A program made the position numbers and the translations under genes. Below the pieces are notes generated by a model, which saw only the letters and a list, made by a program, of their open reading frames with translations, had not been told where the DNA came from and made no database searches. This document shows, in pieces, positions 1 to 12,876 of a stretch of 64,000 nt of DNA (position 1 is the stretch's first letter; each line of letters opens with the position of its first letter). This stretch comes from Larus michahellis (Eukaryota > Chordata > Aves > Charadriiformes > Laridae): assembly GCF_964199755.1 (NCBI RefSeq), contig NC_133899.1, positions 1,302,001-1,366,000 of the forward strand. Direction: 5' to 3'.

Positions 1-409
1 AGACATCACTTAACCTGGCTGCAGCTCCAACTCCCACTTCAATGCCACTTCTCCAGGTTGTTCCCCAGACCCAGCCTTGAGGAGGTCCTTGAAATACAGC
101 CCCAGCTCTTCCCCAGCCCACCTCTCTGTCTGTTCCACCATGGTGATCTGCTCCTGTGACTTCACCCCCTCTAATGCCGGGCACTTCTTCAGCAGCATCC
201 CTTTTATCCCCACCCTCAGGCTAAAAGGTAATGACAGCCTTTGCCCTCCAAAGGCAATCATGCAGGAGAACACAATCAATCAGTGGGTGATGAAAAGAAC
301 CAGCCAAATTGTCTGCAGTAGAGGCAGAGGCAGGGCATTTTCCACTTGCAGCTGACATTTTTTGCCTTTAAGGGTAGGTACATCCTGGGAATCCCTTACC
401 ACTTCTATG

Positions 410-938
410 ACCTCCAGTTCTAGGCCCCGCTGTACAAGAGGGACACTGAAGCGCTGGAGCGTGTCCAGAGGAGAGCTACCAGGCTGGTGAGGGGTCTGGA
501 GACCAGGTCGTATGAGGAGAGGCTGAGGGAGCTGGGCATGTTTAGCTTGGAGAAGAGGAGGCTGAGGGGAGACCTCATTGCCCTCTACAACTCCCTGAAA
601 GGAGGGTGTAGAGAGGGGGGTGCTGGTCTCTTCTCCCAGGTGAGTAATGACAGGACCAGAGGAAATGATCCGAAGCTGCGGCAGGGGAGGTTTAGATTAG
701 ATATTAGGAAGAATTACTTTACTGAAAGAGCTGTCAGGCACTGGAACAGCCTGCCCAGGGAGGTGGTCGAGTCACCATCCCTAGAGGTGTTTAAGAAATG
801 TGTAGATTTGGCACTTCAGGGCATGCTCTAGTGGCAGAGATTGTAGGGGGGTTTTTTTTGCGTGTGTATGGTTGGACTCAGAGATCATGGTATGATCTCA
901 GAGGTCCTTTCCAACCACAAAGATTCTATGATTCTATG
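410..938 (+). mobile_element. CR1 LINE, 3' end fragment
   Basis: This is a 5'-truncated chicken-repeat-1 (CR1) retrotransposon. It starts near the phrase GGCCCCGCTGTACAAGAGGG, continues through the conserved stretch encoding the C-terminal end of the CR1 ORF2 protein, and ends with the diagnostic tandem octamer ATTCTATG ATTCTATG at 923-938. A 114-codon frame (487-831) is still open with motifs such as YEERLRELG and [11 protein letters not shown], so divergence is modest. It is inserted antisense to NFAT5, within intron 1. It has no reverse transcriptase core or endonuclease and cannot be autonomous. Confidence 0.93.
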
Positions 939-1192
939 AACAACAGCAAAGTTAATCCTTGTCTTTTAATAAGCTCCCTGCACTGAACGGCTGCCCATTT
1001 GATCCCCACCGATACTAGTCTCCTCAATATGTTTTAATACTCGTACAGATTTGGCTGCTTCTTCCAAAGCCATTTCCTTGCTGCAGCACATGACAGTCAC
1101 ACCAGAGATTAGACAAAACCTTGGTGTACTCTTCTAATCAGCTGGCAGCATCCAAGCAGAAATCTCCTCTAATGATGTACTCTAAGCTGATC

Positions 1193-1208
1193 AAAAAAAA
1201 AAAAAAAA
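1193..1208 (+). repeat. Poly-A run, 16 bp
   Basis: Sixteen consecutive A residues, followed by an AAGCAAGCAAAC-like A-rich simple stretch. It is within NFAT5 intron 1, and no retrocopy could be recognised next to it. Confidence 0.9.
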
Positions 1209-2706
1209 CCAACAAGCAAGCAAACAGGCAAAGAGAGTCGTTTATATGGAACTAAGATTACGAAACAATTAGAAATACATGAACCTGCAAGTAGCCTCTC
1301 CTACACGGGAGGTGGGTGAGCAAAGTAAAGTGGAGCACACATGCTCAGCAAATTAAATAAACTCTATAAAGGAAAAACAATAATTGTGTCCATATTCCAC
1401 TACAGCCCCAGCTAAGCATACAAATTCAGGTTCAGAGTACCCATCCACGCATGCATAAAGATTCTATGATGCTCATCAGTTCATATTAAGACACAGTTTT
1501 GGGCTAAACCTGTATTACCAAGGTTTCAGAGGTCAAATAAGGGCCTGATTGTCACTCCTTAGTCCAAAGGTAACTGCATTTTATTAAAACTACGTATGCA
1601 ACTGAGTATCTTTCAAAAACTTTTGTGGGTAAGAGATGCTAAAACCAGAATCTATTCCACAACCGAAAAATTTAGGCCTCTGAATCTGCCAGGAGATCTT
1701 GTGGTTTGTTTAACTTGAAGTTCTGTTCTACTTGGAAATCCAGCCTCTGATTAAACAATATAGTTCAGCGGCTGAGCTTATTGTATAGCACCGATTCCAC
1801 CACAATAGCTTAGTCCACAGAGTTTTCAAAGAATGATGGTGCGGGGGAAACAGGGGGAGTGTTACGTCAGCTCTAAATATTCAACATCTAATCAAAGCCT
1901 TGCTTTGTTGCAAAATGTTAGTATCATGTGACCCCCATGGATTTTTCTGTATACAAAAGCTTGGGCGTGGGAATACTTTGAAGCAAAGTATTTCGCCTGT
2001 CAGGAAGAACCTGTAAGAGACCGCTGAAGCGCCCTCCCGTTCCCAGCCCTCCCCATAGCTCCCTCCATACATCCACCAAAGACAAACAGGTTCTCCTGCA
2101 GATCCTAGGAAAAGGATTTCCTGACCAAGTTTGGTTATTACAGCACAGAGAACTGAGGATAACTTTCAGAAACCTCAGGCCACCTTCAAGTATATCAGGT
2201 ATTAGAACCAATACCGAAACCCCACGTTACACAGCGCAGCGACTGCTCTCACTTCATCTAGGCTAAACCGGGAGAAGTAACCTCAGGACCCATTACAGTA
2301 AATTCTGCAGTGAAAATACAGACAGCCTCTTGCTTTTTTTGTCTTCATGTTAGCAAGGTGAAACATTTTCACAGCTACATTTGAGAATACACACCTATAC
2401 CTTTGTGCAAATGAAACAGAATTTGTACATAGCCAGTGGAATATTTTAAGAATTGATGCCCCACGAGACGGCAGGCTGATAAGGGGGCTGGCGCAGAGCG
2501 TAGGAACAGGGACTGCACAGACGGGAAGCCAAAACAGGATAACGAGGACTCAGTAAGAAGCTCAACAGAGGAAGCTTTGAAAGCCTGAGAAAGGCAACTA
2601 GAAGAAAGACAGAGTGCCCAGCGCATAAAAACAGAACACAGACAGACTAAGATAGGGACAGGCCAGACGAATCTGTGACCGCTAAGTACTTTCTACTCCA
2701 GTGTGG

Positions 2707-2800
2707 CGGTTTTGCTGTTGTTGGGGTTTGTGGGTTTTGGGTGGTTGTTTGTTGGGTGGTTTTTTGTTGTGTTTTTGTTTGGTTTTGTTTTTTTTTTTTA
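2707..2800 (+). repeat. G/T-only low-complexity tract
   Basis: About 90 bases on the plus strand are almost entirely G and T, ending in a run of 12 T. In the NFAT5 pre-mRNA this reads as an A/C-rich segment. The strong strand asymmetry is typical of simple-sequence drift; no coding or structural role is evident. Confidence 0.8.
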
Positions 2801-5071
2801 CTTCCTTTTTTGTTTGTTCGGTTGACTTTTTTGAGTACTCCACAGGGGATCCAAACTGTCACTTGCAGAAGTGAGAATCACCCACAAGTGCAGACAATGG
2901 CAGCTCTGCTTAAGGTACAGCAGAGATTTTATATGATAAAGTTACAAAAAAGATCTGGAAAGAGGAAAGACTAGGCAACATACATAATAAAGAACAAAAA
3001 CTGATTTATTGTTTATTACAGACTATTACAGTTTCTGTATGTCCGAACAACTTTGCAACTCCGGTAGACTTAGCATAGGCTTGCTTAGCAGCACTTCAAA
3101 TGAGGCAAATGGCCCTGAAGAGAGCGTTGAGTTACACAGAGCAAGAAGGGAAGACCCTATCTGAGCATACGTGGGAACAGATAAAATGCAGCAACTGTTC
3201 AAAGAATGAAAGATACTTGTTGGCTAACTGCATGGCAAAAGCCAAAGGGCAAGAAAAAGCCTATCCTTAGAGAAGCTGAGCAAAAAGACACAATACGGTA
3301 CTTAACAATCTTGATGCAGACACCTTAAAATATTTTACAAAGTCGTCAGTCTGATTACACTTATTTTTGCAAATGCAGAAACTGAGCGGTAGGAAGATGG
3401 TAACTCACACGGCTTCCCAGCCAGCAGCAGCACACAGTTGAGCTTCTCTTCCCCAGGCTGCAGTCCAGTGCTCAATCCACTAGGTAACGCTTACTGAAAC
3501 AATGCTTTTATTTCATGTCTTCGAGTACGTCTCAGAATAATGCGATTAAACACAGAACTCATTTCAGATTGTCAGTGTAACCTAAAATACGTAAAGACTA
3601 CTTCCTTCTGTTCCTGTACACATTAACCTATTTTGAATAAGGTCCCCAACGCCACCTGGGCCACTGTTTTTCACGCAGCTCTCAAATGAAGGTATGCCAG
3701 CAAGACACTTGGCATGCTTCCCGACATTGTGCCATCGGTTTCAGTAGCACCTCTACAGAGAGGACAGTGGAAACAAACGAGAGAGTATATACCCTCCCTC
3801 TGTATCTGCCACGCTATATTCAGAGTGTCTGTAGATGGCAAAGACTGGAAGCAAGTCTTCCCGCCAGTGCTCCTGTTATTGTCAATACTGGCAGAACTAT
3901 ATTGCTGCTACAGCAACAGTGGCAGGTTTTCAAAGAAACTGCAGTGTATACAAGGATGTTTTACACAGCCAAACAGAAAATCTTCCTTCCAGTTCCCTCT
4001 GGCTTTAGACAAAAGCAGCAAACCCTAAATCAACATGATTCGTGAGCACACAGGGGAAAGGCAGATGCCGTCGTTCTGCCTGCACTAGAGAACTTTATGA
4101 TTAAAAAGTTTCTGTTGGTGCAGCTCCACGCTGAAGAATCGGCAGAGGATCCGAGCACTCTGTGTCGATGACGCAACACTCGACACTGTCAAATCCAAAT
4201 CCTGCCAGCAAATGCTGCTACTCCAACACCGAAACGCACATTATAATACGTTAGTGACAAAGAGAGAAGAGTTTGCTGAAGGACAGCCACTCCTATTTTA
4301 AAGAAAGATGATCAGTAATATATTATTAACCACTAAAGTCATTAAAATTTTATCACAACTGTAATATTATTTCTTGTACTTAAAAATAAAAATTAAAGCT
4401 AAAAGTTGTTTCTTGCATTTTTTAAAGAACAAGCATTAGTACCAAAAATGCCAGTATTAAAAAGATCACTTTGCAAGTAGTTCATAACTGAACAAAAATC
4501 AGTTACTGCAGTATGCCACTAACCTTCAGAAAAGCTGTTAATCTCAATATTCAGGATTCTGCACAGCAGGGTAGGGTTGAGAAATTAATCCTTTTAAAGT
4601 TGAATTTCAACAACTGACAAAGGCATGTGTTGGCCAAATTCTATTTATGGCATTCATCCAAATATCAAATAAAGCTTTCCTGGCTGTGTTTCAGTCATCC
4701 CCATTCACAGCTCAAAGAGTACTTTTATAAATGTAGATAGACAGTATAAATCCTGTGTCTTGTTTGCATCCAATTTTACACATCTCAAAGAGAGAACAAC
4801 GTTATTTAGTAATTGTCACTTCAAGAAACGGACCAGTAATGACTTACTGAAAAGTCTGTCCTATGCAGTTGTAAACTCCAGACGAAACCCCAAGAACTCA
4901 AATGCTACTACTAAAATACACAGCGGACAAGGCAGAGCAAGTGGAGACTGACAGAACTGCAGATGTAAGAACACAACAGGGTATCGCTCGGCTAAACAGT
5001 TAAACACTTCAGCAACATAAAGGCTTTACTACATCTGAGTAGTATATAAAGATGCACATTTCTCCCAAAAT

Positions 5072-5107
5072 GGCGGGGGGGGGGGGTGGGGGTGGGGGGT
5101 GGTGGTG
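5072..5107 (+). repeat. G-rich simple repeat with quadruplex potential
   Basis: A run of 12 G is followed by G5, G6 and GG blocks separated by single T residues. The plus strand fits the pattern of four or more G-tracts with one-base loops, so a DNA G-quadruplex is possible. It sits in NFAT5 intron 1 and would be C-rich in the transcript. Confidence 0.75.
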
Positions 5108-7354
5108 TAAAAAAAATAACCAATCTGTTCACAATGCCTTAAGAATTAAAAACAAATAAATCCAATGTTGCCATGTTTTAATCTTCCAGCATGCAGGAAA
5201 CTGAGCTAAGCTTATGTTTGGAAAGAATCCAAATATGATAGGTATGAAAATTCAATTAAGGAATTCAAACAGCCTCATTCTGCTGTTATATACTGTTGTT
5301 ACAACAATGGTATTTCTTTATTTGTGATTCTATAATAAACTGAATTTTAAGCATAGTTGGTTTTCTCCCTATCTTCACATTCTGTCACTACAAAGACTTC
5401 ATTTCTCAAATGCTCAAAGAAATCCAAATACAGTATGACTAAAGAATATTAATAATAGCTATTTATCAACCACTTTAAACACTGCTATTGTTTCAAAATC
5501 AAAGTTCACCAGAAACATAGAGGTAATCAGGCGCTCCAGCCAGTTATGCTGGTTCCTTAGGTGCAACGCACCATGCCACGAGATGGTTCAGAGACACACA
5601 GAAGTCCACCTGACCCTCAATTTACTATTGTCTCAGAACAACGTTTCTCAGTCTTTTCAGGTTTGCACAGTTTTTTCCAGTGGGGTTATTTTTGCCATCT
5701 CTTACATTTGCTGTAGAACAAGAAACGCAACACCAGCAACGAAAATTATATGCACTTTTTTCTTTTGAGGCTATACCACGATATTTGACCTTGAAGAATA
5801 AAAGCATACAGGTATTCAGATAGACTTTCAACACATTGCAACCACCTCTCGGATTGAGTATTTTCTTATAAACCTGGGGTAGAGGCTATGTTCAGGACAC
5901 TTGACATGTCCTAGTAACTCCTAGCATGACGTCTAGCCCCTTGAGCCCACAAACCATCTTCACGCCTCCCACCTTTTACTCATTTTAGTGAGATACTGAC
6001 ACAAAAAGGTATTTTCTTTTCTCAAAACTGAGAAATATTTACACTTCCTACCATCATTTTCGTTTCTACTTATAATTCAACTACTATGTTTGATGATAAA
6101 CATAATTTTTAAAAACAAACATGAAGTAATGTTTAACAAACAATACTCCTTGGCACAGTTAAAAGAAAGCTCTGCTGAAAGCCTGACATCTGTAACACCA
6201 CTTCTAATAAACTGACTAATCAAGTACATGAAAGAGACGTGTTGCGTTAAAGTGATGGACCCCGCGATGCTTGTATCTCTCCAACTTCTCTCCCTGGTAT
6301 TGCAAGATACACAGATAAGGAGGTAAAACTACAGCAATGTTAAAAACCACAGAAAGTAATGAGAGACAGCCTGGATGCTTCACACACATTTCATTGAGTC
6401 ACAAGGCATCTCGGAGCACGGCACACGAGTCCCAGATTGCCCGCTCAGTTTTCTGTCACGTTTAGCACCAACAGCAGCTACTCTGAACACGCTCGTGCTG
6501 GAAATCGGGGGAAAAAAGAGGAAAGAGAAAAAGAAGATTCTAAGTAAAATCTTTTTTAGTGAGCCTGGATGATATAGCAGAGGCATGTTACGGACAGCAT
6601 TTGTTCAAAGCCAGCTCTCACCAAGCACTAGGTGCTACAGTTCCACCCCAGGCTCTACGTTCAGGAGCCTTTTGTTCTGCCCAACCAGCAGCGCTGCTGA
6701 GACACGCCGAGCCTCCCTTAGACTGCAGATAAAGGTCGATGCCACTAATGAGGCATGCACTCAACCACGGGCAAACCTGTGTGATAAATACTGCACCTAG
6801 AAGGAATTCCTCAAGGGAAGAAAGATGTGAGTTGTTTGTAAAAACAGGTTTTGAAACTATTAAGCAAGTTCTTCTCCAAATATGTTCACACATGACTCTC
6901 AGTAGACAAGTGGGAACCTAAGCCAACCATTGAACGGCAGAACGCGGATAAAAGATTCCTTTCTGTACTACAGAGCTAAAACCGCACTGGAATCAGAGGG
7001 AGAGCAGCGAGGAAGGAGTCAGTGGCATAACTGCTCTGGAACTGCCAAGTTATGTAAAACTTAAGGATGGTCGTAACAAATCAAACTAAATATTGATTAG
7101 CCCATATCTTTTCTCTGTTAGCAGCAAACTAAAGGGAAAGGTTTACAAGAGCCAGCAAGTTTAAAAAAGCATTTCTCTTAGAATACCTTCCAAATTCTGA
7201 CAAGCGGCTACAGACTATCTCCCTAGTTTACAGCCTTCCCTAAATACATATATCCTCCACAAATCTAACAGCTTCTTGAATCACTTATCCTTTTACCTCC
7301 CAAAATATCTGTCAGTTGTTTCCACAAGTCAATGATGTACAGAAAAAAGATGAC

Positions 7355-7369
7355 AAAAAAAAAAAAAAA
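7355..7369 (+). repeat. Poly-A run, 15 bp
   Basis: Fifteen consecutive A residues in NFAT5 intron 1. No element boundary or target-site duplication was seen around it. Confidence 0.85.
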
Positions 7370-8884
7370 CACACCCCAACCCTCTATCTTCTGTTTGAAA
7401 CTGCTGCCTGGTCATTGCATTGACTGTCTTCTATCTCTGAAATCCCGAAAATTTGTCTGTGCTATAAAGTTAATAGCTTTCCTCCTCTATCCCCTCCACT
7501 CAAATATTTTTCAGTTTTGTATCTACAGTTCAATTGTGCAACACCCTGTATATGCTAAAGCTGTACATTGATTCAAGGACAGACAATATAACAGAAGATA
7601 AGTCCACTGAGGGTTAGAGTTCATGGGGATAACTGGCAAGCGTGCAGATAAAGATCGTATCTGGATGGATGCAGCATACCTGTCAAAAGCTTTTGGGGAT
7701 TCCAACATCCCTTGTCTAAGACTATCCCACCCCATGCCTCAATAAACCGAGCTATTAAGAGTCTGCTATGACCAGCTTCTCAGAAGTCATATGTTGTTCT
7801 ACTTAAAGATCTCTTCAGCTCGATTAAACTGTCTTTCCTTACTGGACTTCTAAGGGGGGGAAGAAAACTTGTACTCGGAGTTTCTTCAACAAATAACTAG
7901 TATCCCACTATAGAAAGTGCTTGTTTCAAACACCCAGAGTACCTTCAGCTCTCTTTCCTCTATGTCTAGAACCTGAATTCAGTAAAAATAAAGCCTGCAG
8001 ATTCCTCGGCTCAGGTGCAGAAAGGTATTAATCTTCCTGTATAAATTCTTTTGCTATTGTATTAGTGTACTGAAATACCTGCACAGCCAGGAGTACTTAA
8101 ATTTACTCTAAACAATATAATCCCTTCCTTGCTACCACACCTCCAAAAGCACCTTTTACTTAAGGGCCAGCTTAACTTAACTGAATTACTGAAGCTTAAA
8201 CTGAATCCTTTCAGGCCACAGAATAAAAAACCAAATGATTTCCCCCTCTGATTAAAGAGCAACTCCATTCCAGGTGCGGTTCAAGTTTCAAGGCGAGGCA
8301 GATGGCCCCGTCTAGAATTCAGATGCCCTAAAAGAAAAACAAAATAAGATTTATTCCCAATTGAATACAGGCTGAGAAGGGCACTAATCCCACTCACACA
8401 AACATACTTACAGTCAAGAGATGATGGAAGTTCTTTCTCTACCACTAACAAATGCAGAGAAGAGTTTAAAACTGCTGAACACGCTGAGTGTGCCTGGAGC
8501 ACAGAACTCCAGGAATGCCCAGAAAGTCACTTCCAAAGGAACATGCTCTTGATAAATAAGTGTAACCCCCTTTCTTAAGGGAGCAACATGGCTGTCCTGT
8601 CTCCCAATAGGCTTTGAACCTGGTAGGTGTCCTCAGCAAAACTGCTAATAGGATACAAAATCTCAGAGTACATTTCCTAGATTTCAGGCAAATAAACAGC
8701 TACATCCAAAAGGAAAAATATGACTTAGTACCCCAATAAGAAAATGACTGCAACATAACACTAGACATGAGAATTTCTGATGTGGGGACTCACAAACGTC
8801 CCAACAATAGTAAAAGTTGTTCAGAACTCAAACTGACATGCATTTAGGGCTATGAGGACAAAGGGCACAGAGCGCCTTTCACAC

Positions 8885-9219
8885 AAGGAGAGCCTGAGAG
8901 AGCAGGGGCCGTTCAGCCTGGAGAAGAGAAGGCTCAGGGGATTTTATGTGTAGAAATACCCGATGGGAGGGAATGAGCAGCTCTTCTCAGTGGCGTCCAG
9001 TGACAGGACAAGAGGCAACGAGCACCAATTCAAACACATTAAATTCCATCTTAATTACCTTAACCATGAAGGTAGCCAAACACTGGCACAGACTGGCCAG
9101 TCAAAGCCCAACAGGACATGGTCCCAGGCGAACTGCTCCAGCTGGCGCAGCTCGAGCAGGGAGGTTGGATTAGATGATCTCAAGAGGTCCCTGCCAACCT
9201 CAACGACTGTGTGACTGGA
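8885..9219 (+). mobile_element. CR1 LINE fragment, older subfamily
   Basis: A second 5'-truncated CR1 3' end, more decayed than the first and of a different subfamily. Recognisable landmarks in order are CAGCCTGGAGAAGAGAAGGC (8915-8934), AATACCCGATGGGAGGGA, CTCTTCTCAGTGG, CCAGTGACAGGACAAGAGGC, GGTTGGATTAGATGATCTC and AGAGGTCCCTGCCAACCTCA. Internal small deletions and stops break the reading frame. It is also antisense to NFAT5. The terminal octamer repeat is degraded to a GACTGTGTGACTGG-like remnant. Confidence 0.88.
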
Positions 9220-10108
9220 ACTGGCACGGCCTCCACAAGTACTCACGCTGCTCCTCTCCCAGCCCCTGCACAACTGGGACATCGGATTGTTTTCAGAAGT
9301 TTAACCTAAAACAGATTCCTGGGGTCTGTAGCGGTTACTTATGAGATATAACAATGACTATCAGGAACTGTAATTATAAATTCCTCAGTCAATCTGCTTT
9401 AACAGGAATACATATTCCAACCTAAACCACCTTTTTACCCCCTAAGAAACAAACCCATACTCAATTATTTTAAACTAGGGAGACCCCGTCATTCCTTATA
9501 CTAAACTTTAAAGAATAAACTTTAAATGGAAGACAAGAAATAGTTCAAGTCTACAACTGAACTGTGGAATTTCTTGCTGAATCAAAAAAAAACTAATCAA
9601 GAGTCAGAAAAGAACTGAGTGAGATTCTAGATACTCCTGTTACACCCCAAATAATTAAGCATGTGCGCACATACATACAAATGAACCTGACTGCAAAGGC
9701 AGACATACCCGAATTGTGAAACGCGCTGTTAGTGGGACTCGTGTTACTCAAACGTAGATGTGCGGCGCTGCTCGGCACGAGCTCTGCTACGGCCTGCAGC
9801 TCAGGAGACGCTGCTGCCACCAACGCTCTCCGAGAACAGGCACTGAGGGAAGTGGGATGTAATTTTAATGGAGGCAGGTTGTCACTTATAACTCACATCG
9901 TCCTGCCCCACTTTACAAAGCAGCCTGCATGACCACGATCAGTTAATAGTCATATTAGTAGGTCACGTTCCCTTATGCACAAGAAAATATAAACTGTCAT
10001 AGTTAATAGAAGCTACTGAACTCTGCAGCTTATTATTTTCCAAACACTCTGCAGCGCTACTATCAAAACTATCAGATTCTTCTGCTGAGTGAATCCATCC
10101 AAAATTTT

Positions 10109-10132
10109 AAAAAAAAAAAAAAAAAAAAAAAA
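10109..10132 (+). repeat. Poly-A run, 24 bp
   Basis: Twenty-four consecutive A residues in NFAT5 intron 1, preceded by AAAATTTT. No processed gene copy is recognisable upstream. Confidence 0.9.
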
Positions 10133-12830
10133 TCAGGCCTCTAGACAATGAGAGACTGAAACAACTGGTTTGTAATGTCAGTTTTTTCTGAACAGGAGTG
10201 GAACTCCAACATTTGAAAACTTTTTATTACTGTCTTTATATCTCTTTCTTTCCTATATGTTTCATCTTGTCTGGGCATTAATGTGAACTGCTATCCATCT
10301 TCCTTTTGTTTGCTAAACAGCCTGAACTTCACCACAACTCAAATCTGCTTTCAGCATCAAAACTTTGCACTACTTTGGCATAGTGCATCAGTTTTATAAA
10401 CTTTGTAAGGTGACCCCAAATTCTTTCTAATTATTTACAAAGCAACCGTAAAACTTTTCCAATTGCTGGAGGGACAATTAATCAAGGGGAACTGGAGAAC
10501 GATTCTTCAGAGCATATTTATGTAAATAGTGAAAACATTCCTCTTACTCTGGTGCAGTGATATTCACCACATAGATCACTCGGAACTACACGAGTTAATA
10601 ACAGAACGTAACTGATGTCGAGCATTTACATTTCAAACACTGCTGAAGTACTGCATGCTTTTGGAAATAGCTGTTACTTAAGATTTTACTATGCGCCCAT
10701 TAAAATCCACTGTTACAACACAGTTCAAAGTTAGATCTGAGAGTTCATCTCGGTGAGTTCCTAAAATAATTTCTGTACTTGCTGACGAGAAAGCCAGAAT
10801 TTGTCTGAATATTCAACCTCATCGGTCTACTCTTTACATAAGCACAGAGAAGATAATAAAGGTGATAAATTGGACAGACATGACCACATACCTTACTTCA
10901 CCTGCACTTTGGCCACTCATCACCTTCTGCTAGGGTTTACCAGCATATCTAAACCTCAAAGTGAGCTCAGGCCATTGCCTTTTTGTATAAAAGAAAGCAT
11001 TACTCTCTTCCATCTTCTCCAACACAAAAGAAGTACATTTCCACATAAAACTAAGTAATCTGTGTACCGGTGCAAAAAATCATATCAAGGGTGTGCCTGA
11101 CAACCATTTTTAGACAAGACTGCAACAAAAAGTAACTATTCTGTTGAAAATTTATAAACAACGATCAGATGCTTTATTAAAATTGAAAAGTCTTAACCCA
11201 CAGTCTGGGAAACATATGATAAAAAAAATTTACTTCTTGACTACACTAACGAGCAGCATCCTATGGATTCCCCTTATGAGAAGCTATAACGGATTTCAAA
11301 TATGCAGGTCCCGAACTAACTGAACGTAAATACTCTTGACTCCTAATATTTTCATATTCTAAAGATGCTCAGATCTCGATTAGAGCAAGTGTCAAAACTG
11401 CATAGAGAACTTTCCAGAACCAAACAAAATATACGGGATGCTGAGTGGCATAACCTCGCAGCAAAGAAGAACGCGAAGAGCCAAATAAAGAAACACTACG
11501 GTGGGTAGAAAGCCTATTGGGAAAGAGTGTCTTCCTCTAAAGCACATCCGCAGTCAGAAATACCTGCACAATAACGTAAAGCAGTTTTCCAACCTCTGGG
11601 TCCCTGAGAGCCCTCCAACATTGCTGAATTAAAAGACGACATAATAAAACGTACCCATTTGACTTTGCAAGTGGAAGAAGTCTGAACCCAACACATCTGA
11701 TGGCAGGGAACCACACACTGCCAGCCTGCAGGCTTCAGCAGCCCCAGCTGACAAAGCACCAGAGCCCATTTCCTTGTGAAACAGATCACTGCGACACTTG
11801 CCATGCTCACGCTGAGGTCTCACTAAATCAAGTCCAATTCAGGCTCCTCATTGCAATATTCAAACTCTTCCAGGGGATTGAACTGTTTTGTCTCCAATTA
11901 TGGTTTCTTTGAATATCTAAATTAAAATGGGACAAGAGAATTGGGCAAACTATGGAGATTCACTAAAAGGAAAAAAATCTACAACTTCCATAGAACTATG
12001 TAAAGTATCCAAGATTAGTAAAATTGACAATGAAAATATTCACACTGGGATACAAACAGGCAGCAAAGGAGAACCTACAGCAGAAACACAATCTCACACT
12101 CTTCCATCCACACCTGCAGCAGGAGAGTTGCCCGGCGTCCTGCTCAGCTTCCCGAGCTCCAGAAATGGATTCCCTCGCTGATTCCCAGGAAACCAGCCCA
12201 GGCAGGCAGCCCGGCTTTCCTGGTCTCGGCACAAGAGTACAGGCACAGCAAATGCAACAGAAGGCTCAACATGAGGAGCACTTCTTTCTGTGGCAGAGCC
12301 ACTTTAGCAGTTCTATCTCATCTGCTGCCTCCTCCACCATTTAATCCCAGTCCTCGATACCCCTTTTCTTGTCTTGACACCACTACTTGTGCAGCTGCAC
12401 AGCAAACTAGAACAAGGAGCAGAAAAATGTTAGAAAATCCTATCAAAAGTACAGTATTCTAGATTGGTTTCCCAATCCCATTCATCTTGCAGCCACAAAA
12501 AACAATCGTGCTGGCACAAGTCAGAGAACAGTACATGGGCGAGAACAGACAGCAGGAAAAAGGGTCTGTTTAAACATCTCTGTCACCGGAATATTCAAAT
12601 TACAGCGTGAAAAGCTGTGAATTCAAAATCCTCCTCCCTACACCCAGCACCACACAATCATCTTGCAGCAACATATTCCATAGTTTTGTTTTTAAAGCCA
12701 ATAAACTAGTAAGATTCAAAATAGAAACGGACATTTCCAAGGCTGACACAGAATTTAAGGAACTTTGCTAGAATCCATTTCGGATGACTTAAGTCAGAAT
12801 GTCCCAGGGGCAGCTGGAAGAGCTGTAGCA

Positions 12831-12876
12831 GATGGATGGATGGATGGATGGATGGATGGATGGATGGATGGATGGA
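12831..12876 (+). repeat. (GATG)n microsatellite
   Basis: About 11.5 perfect copies of the tetranucleotide GATG in NFAT5 intron 1. Perfect tetranucleotide arrays of this length are often polymorphic. Confidence 0.97.

Noticed and set aside
8400-8440. Strong minus-strand donor-like CTGTAAGTA after KELPSSLD, considered as NFAT5 exon 2 or 3
   Set aside because: The translation does not match the expected NFAT5 sequence beyond three residues and no fitting acceptor with correct phase was found.
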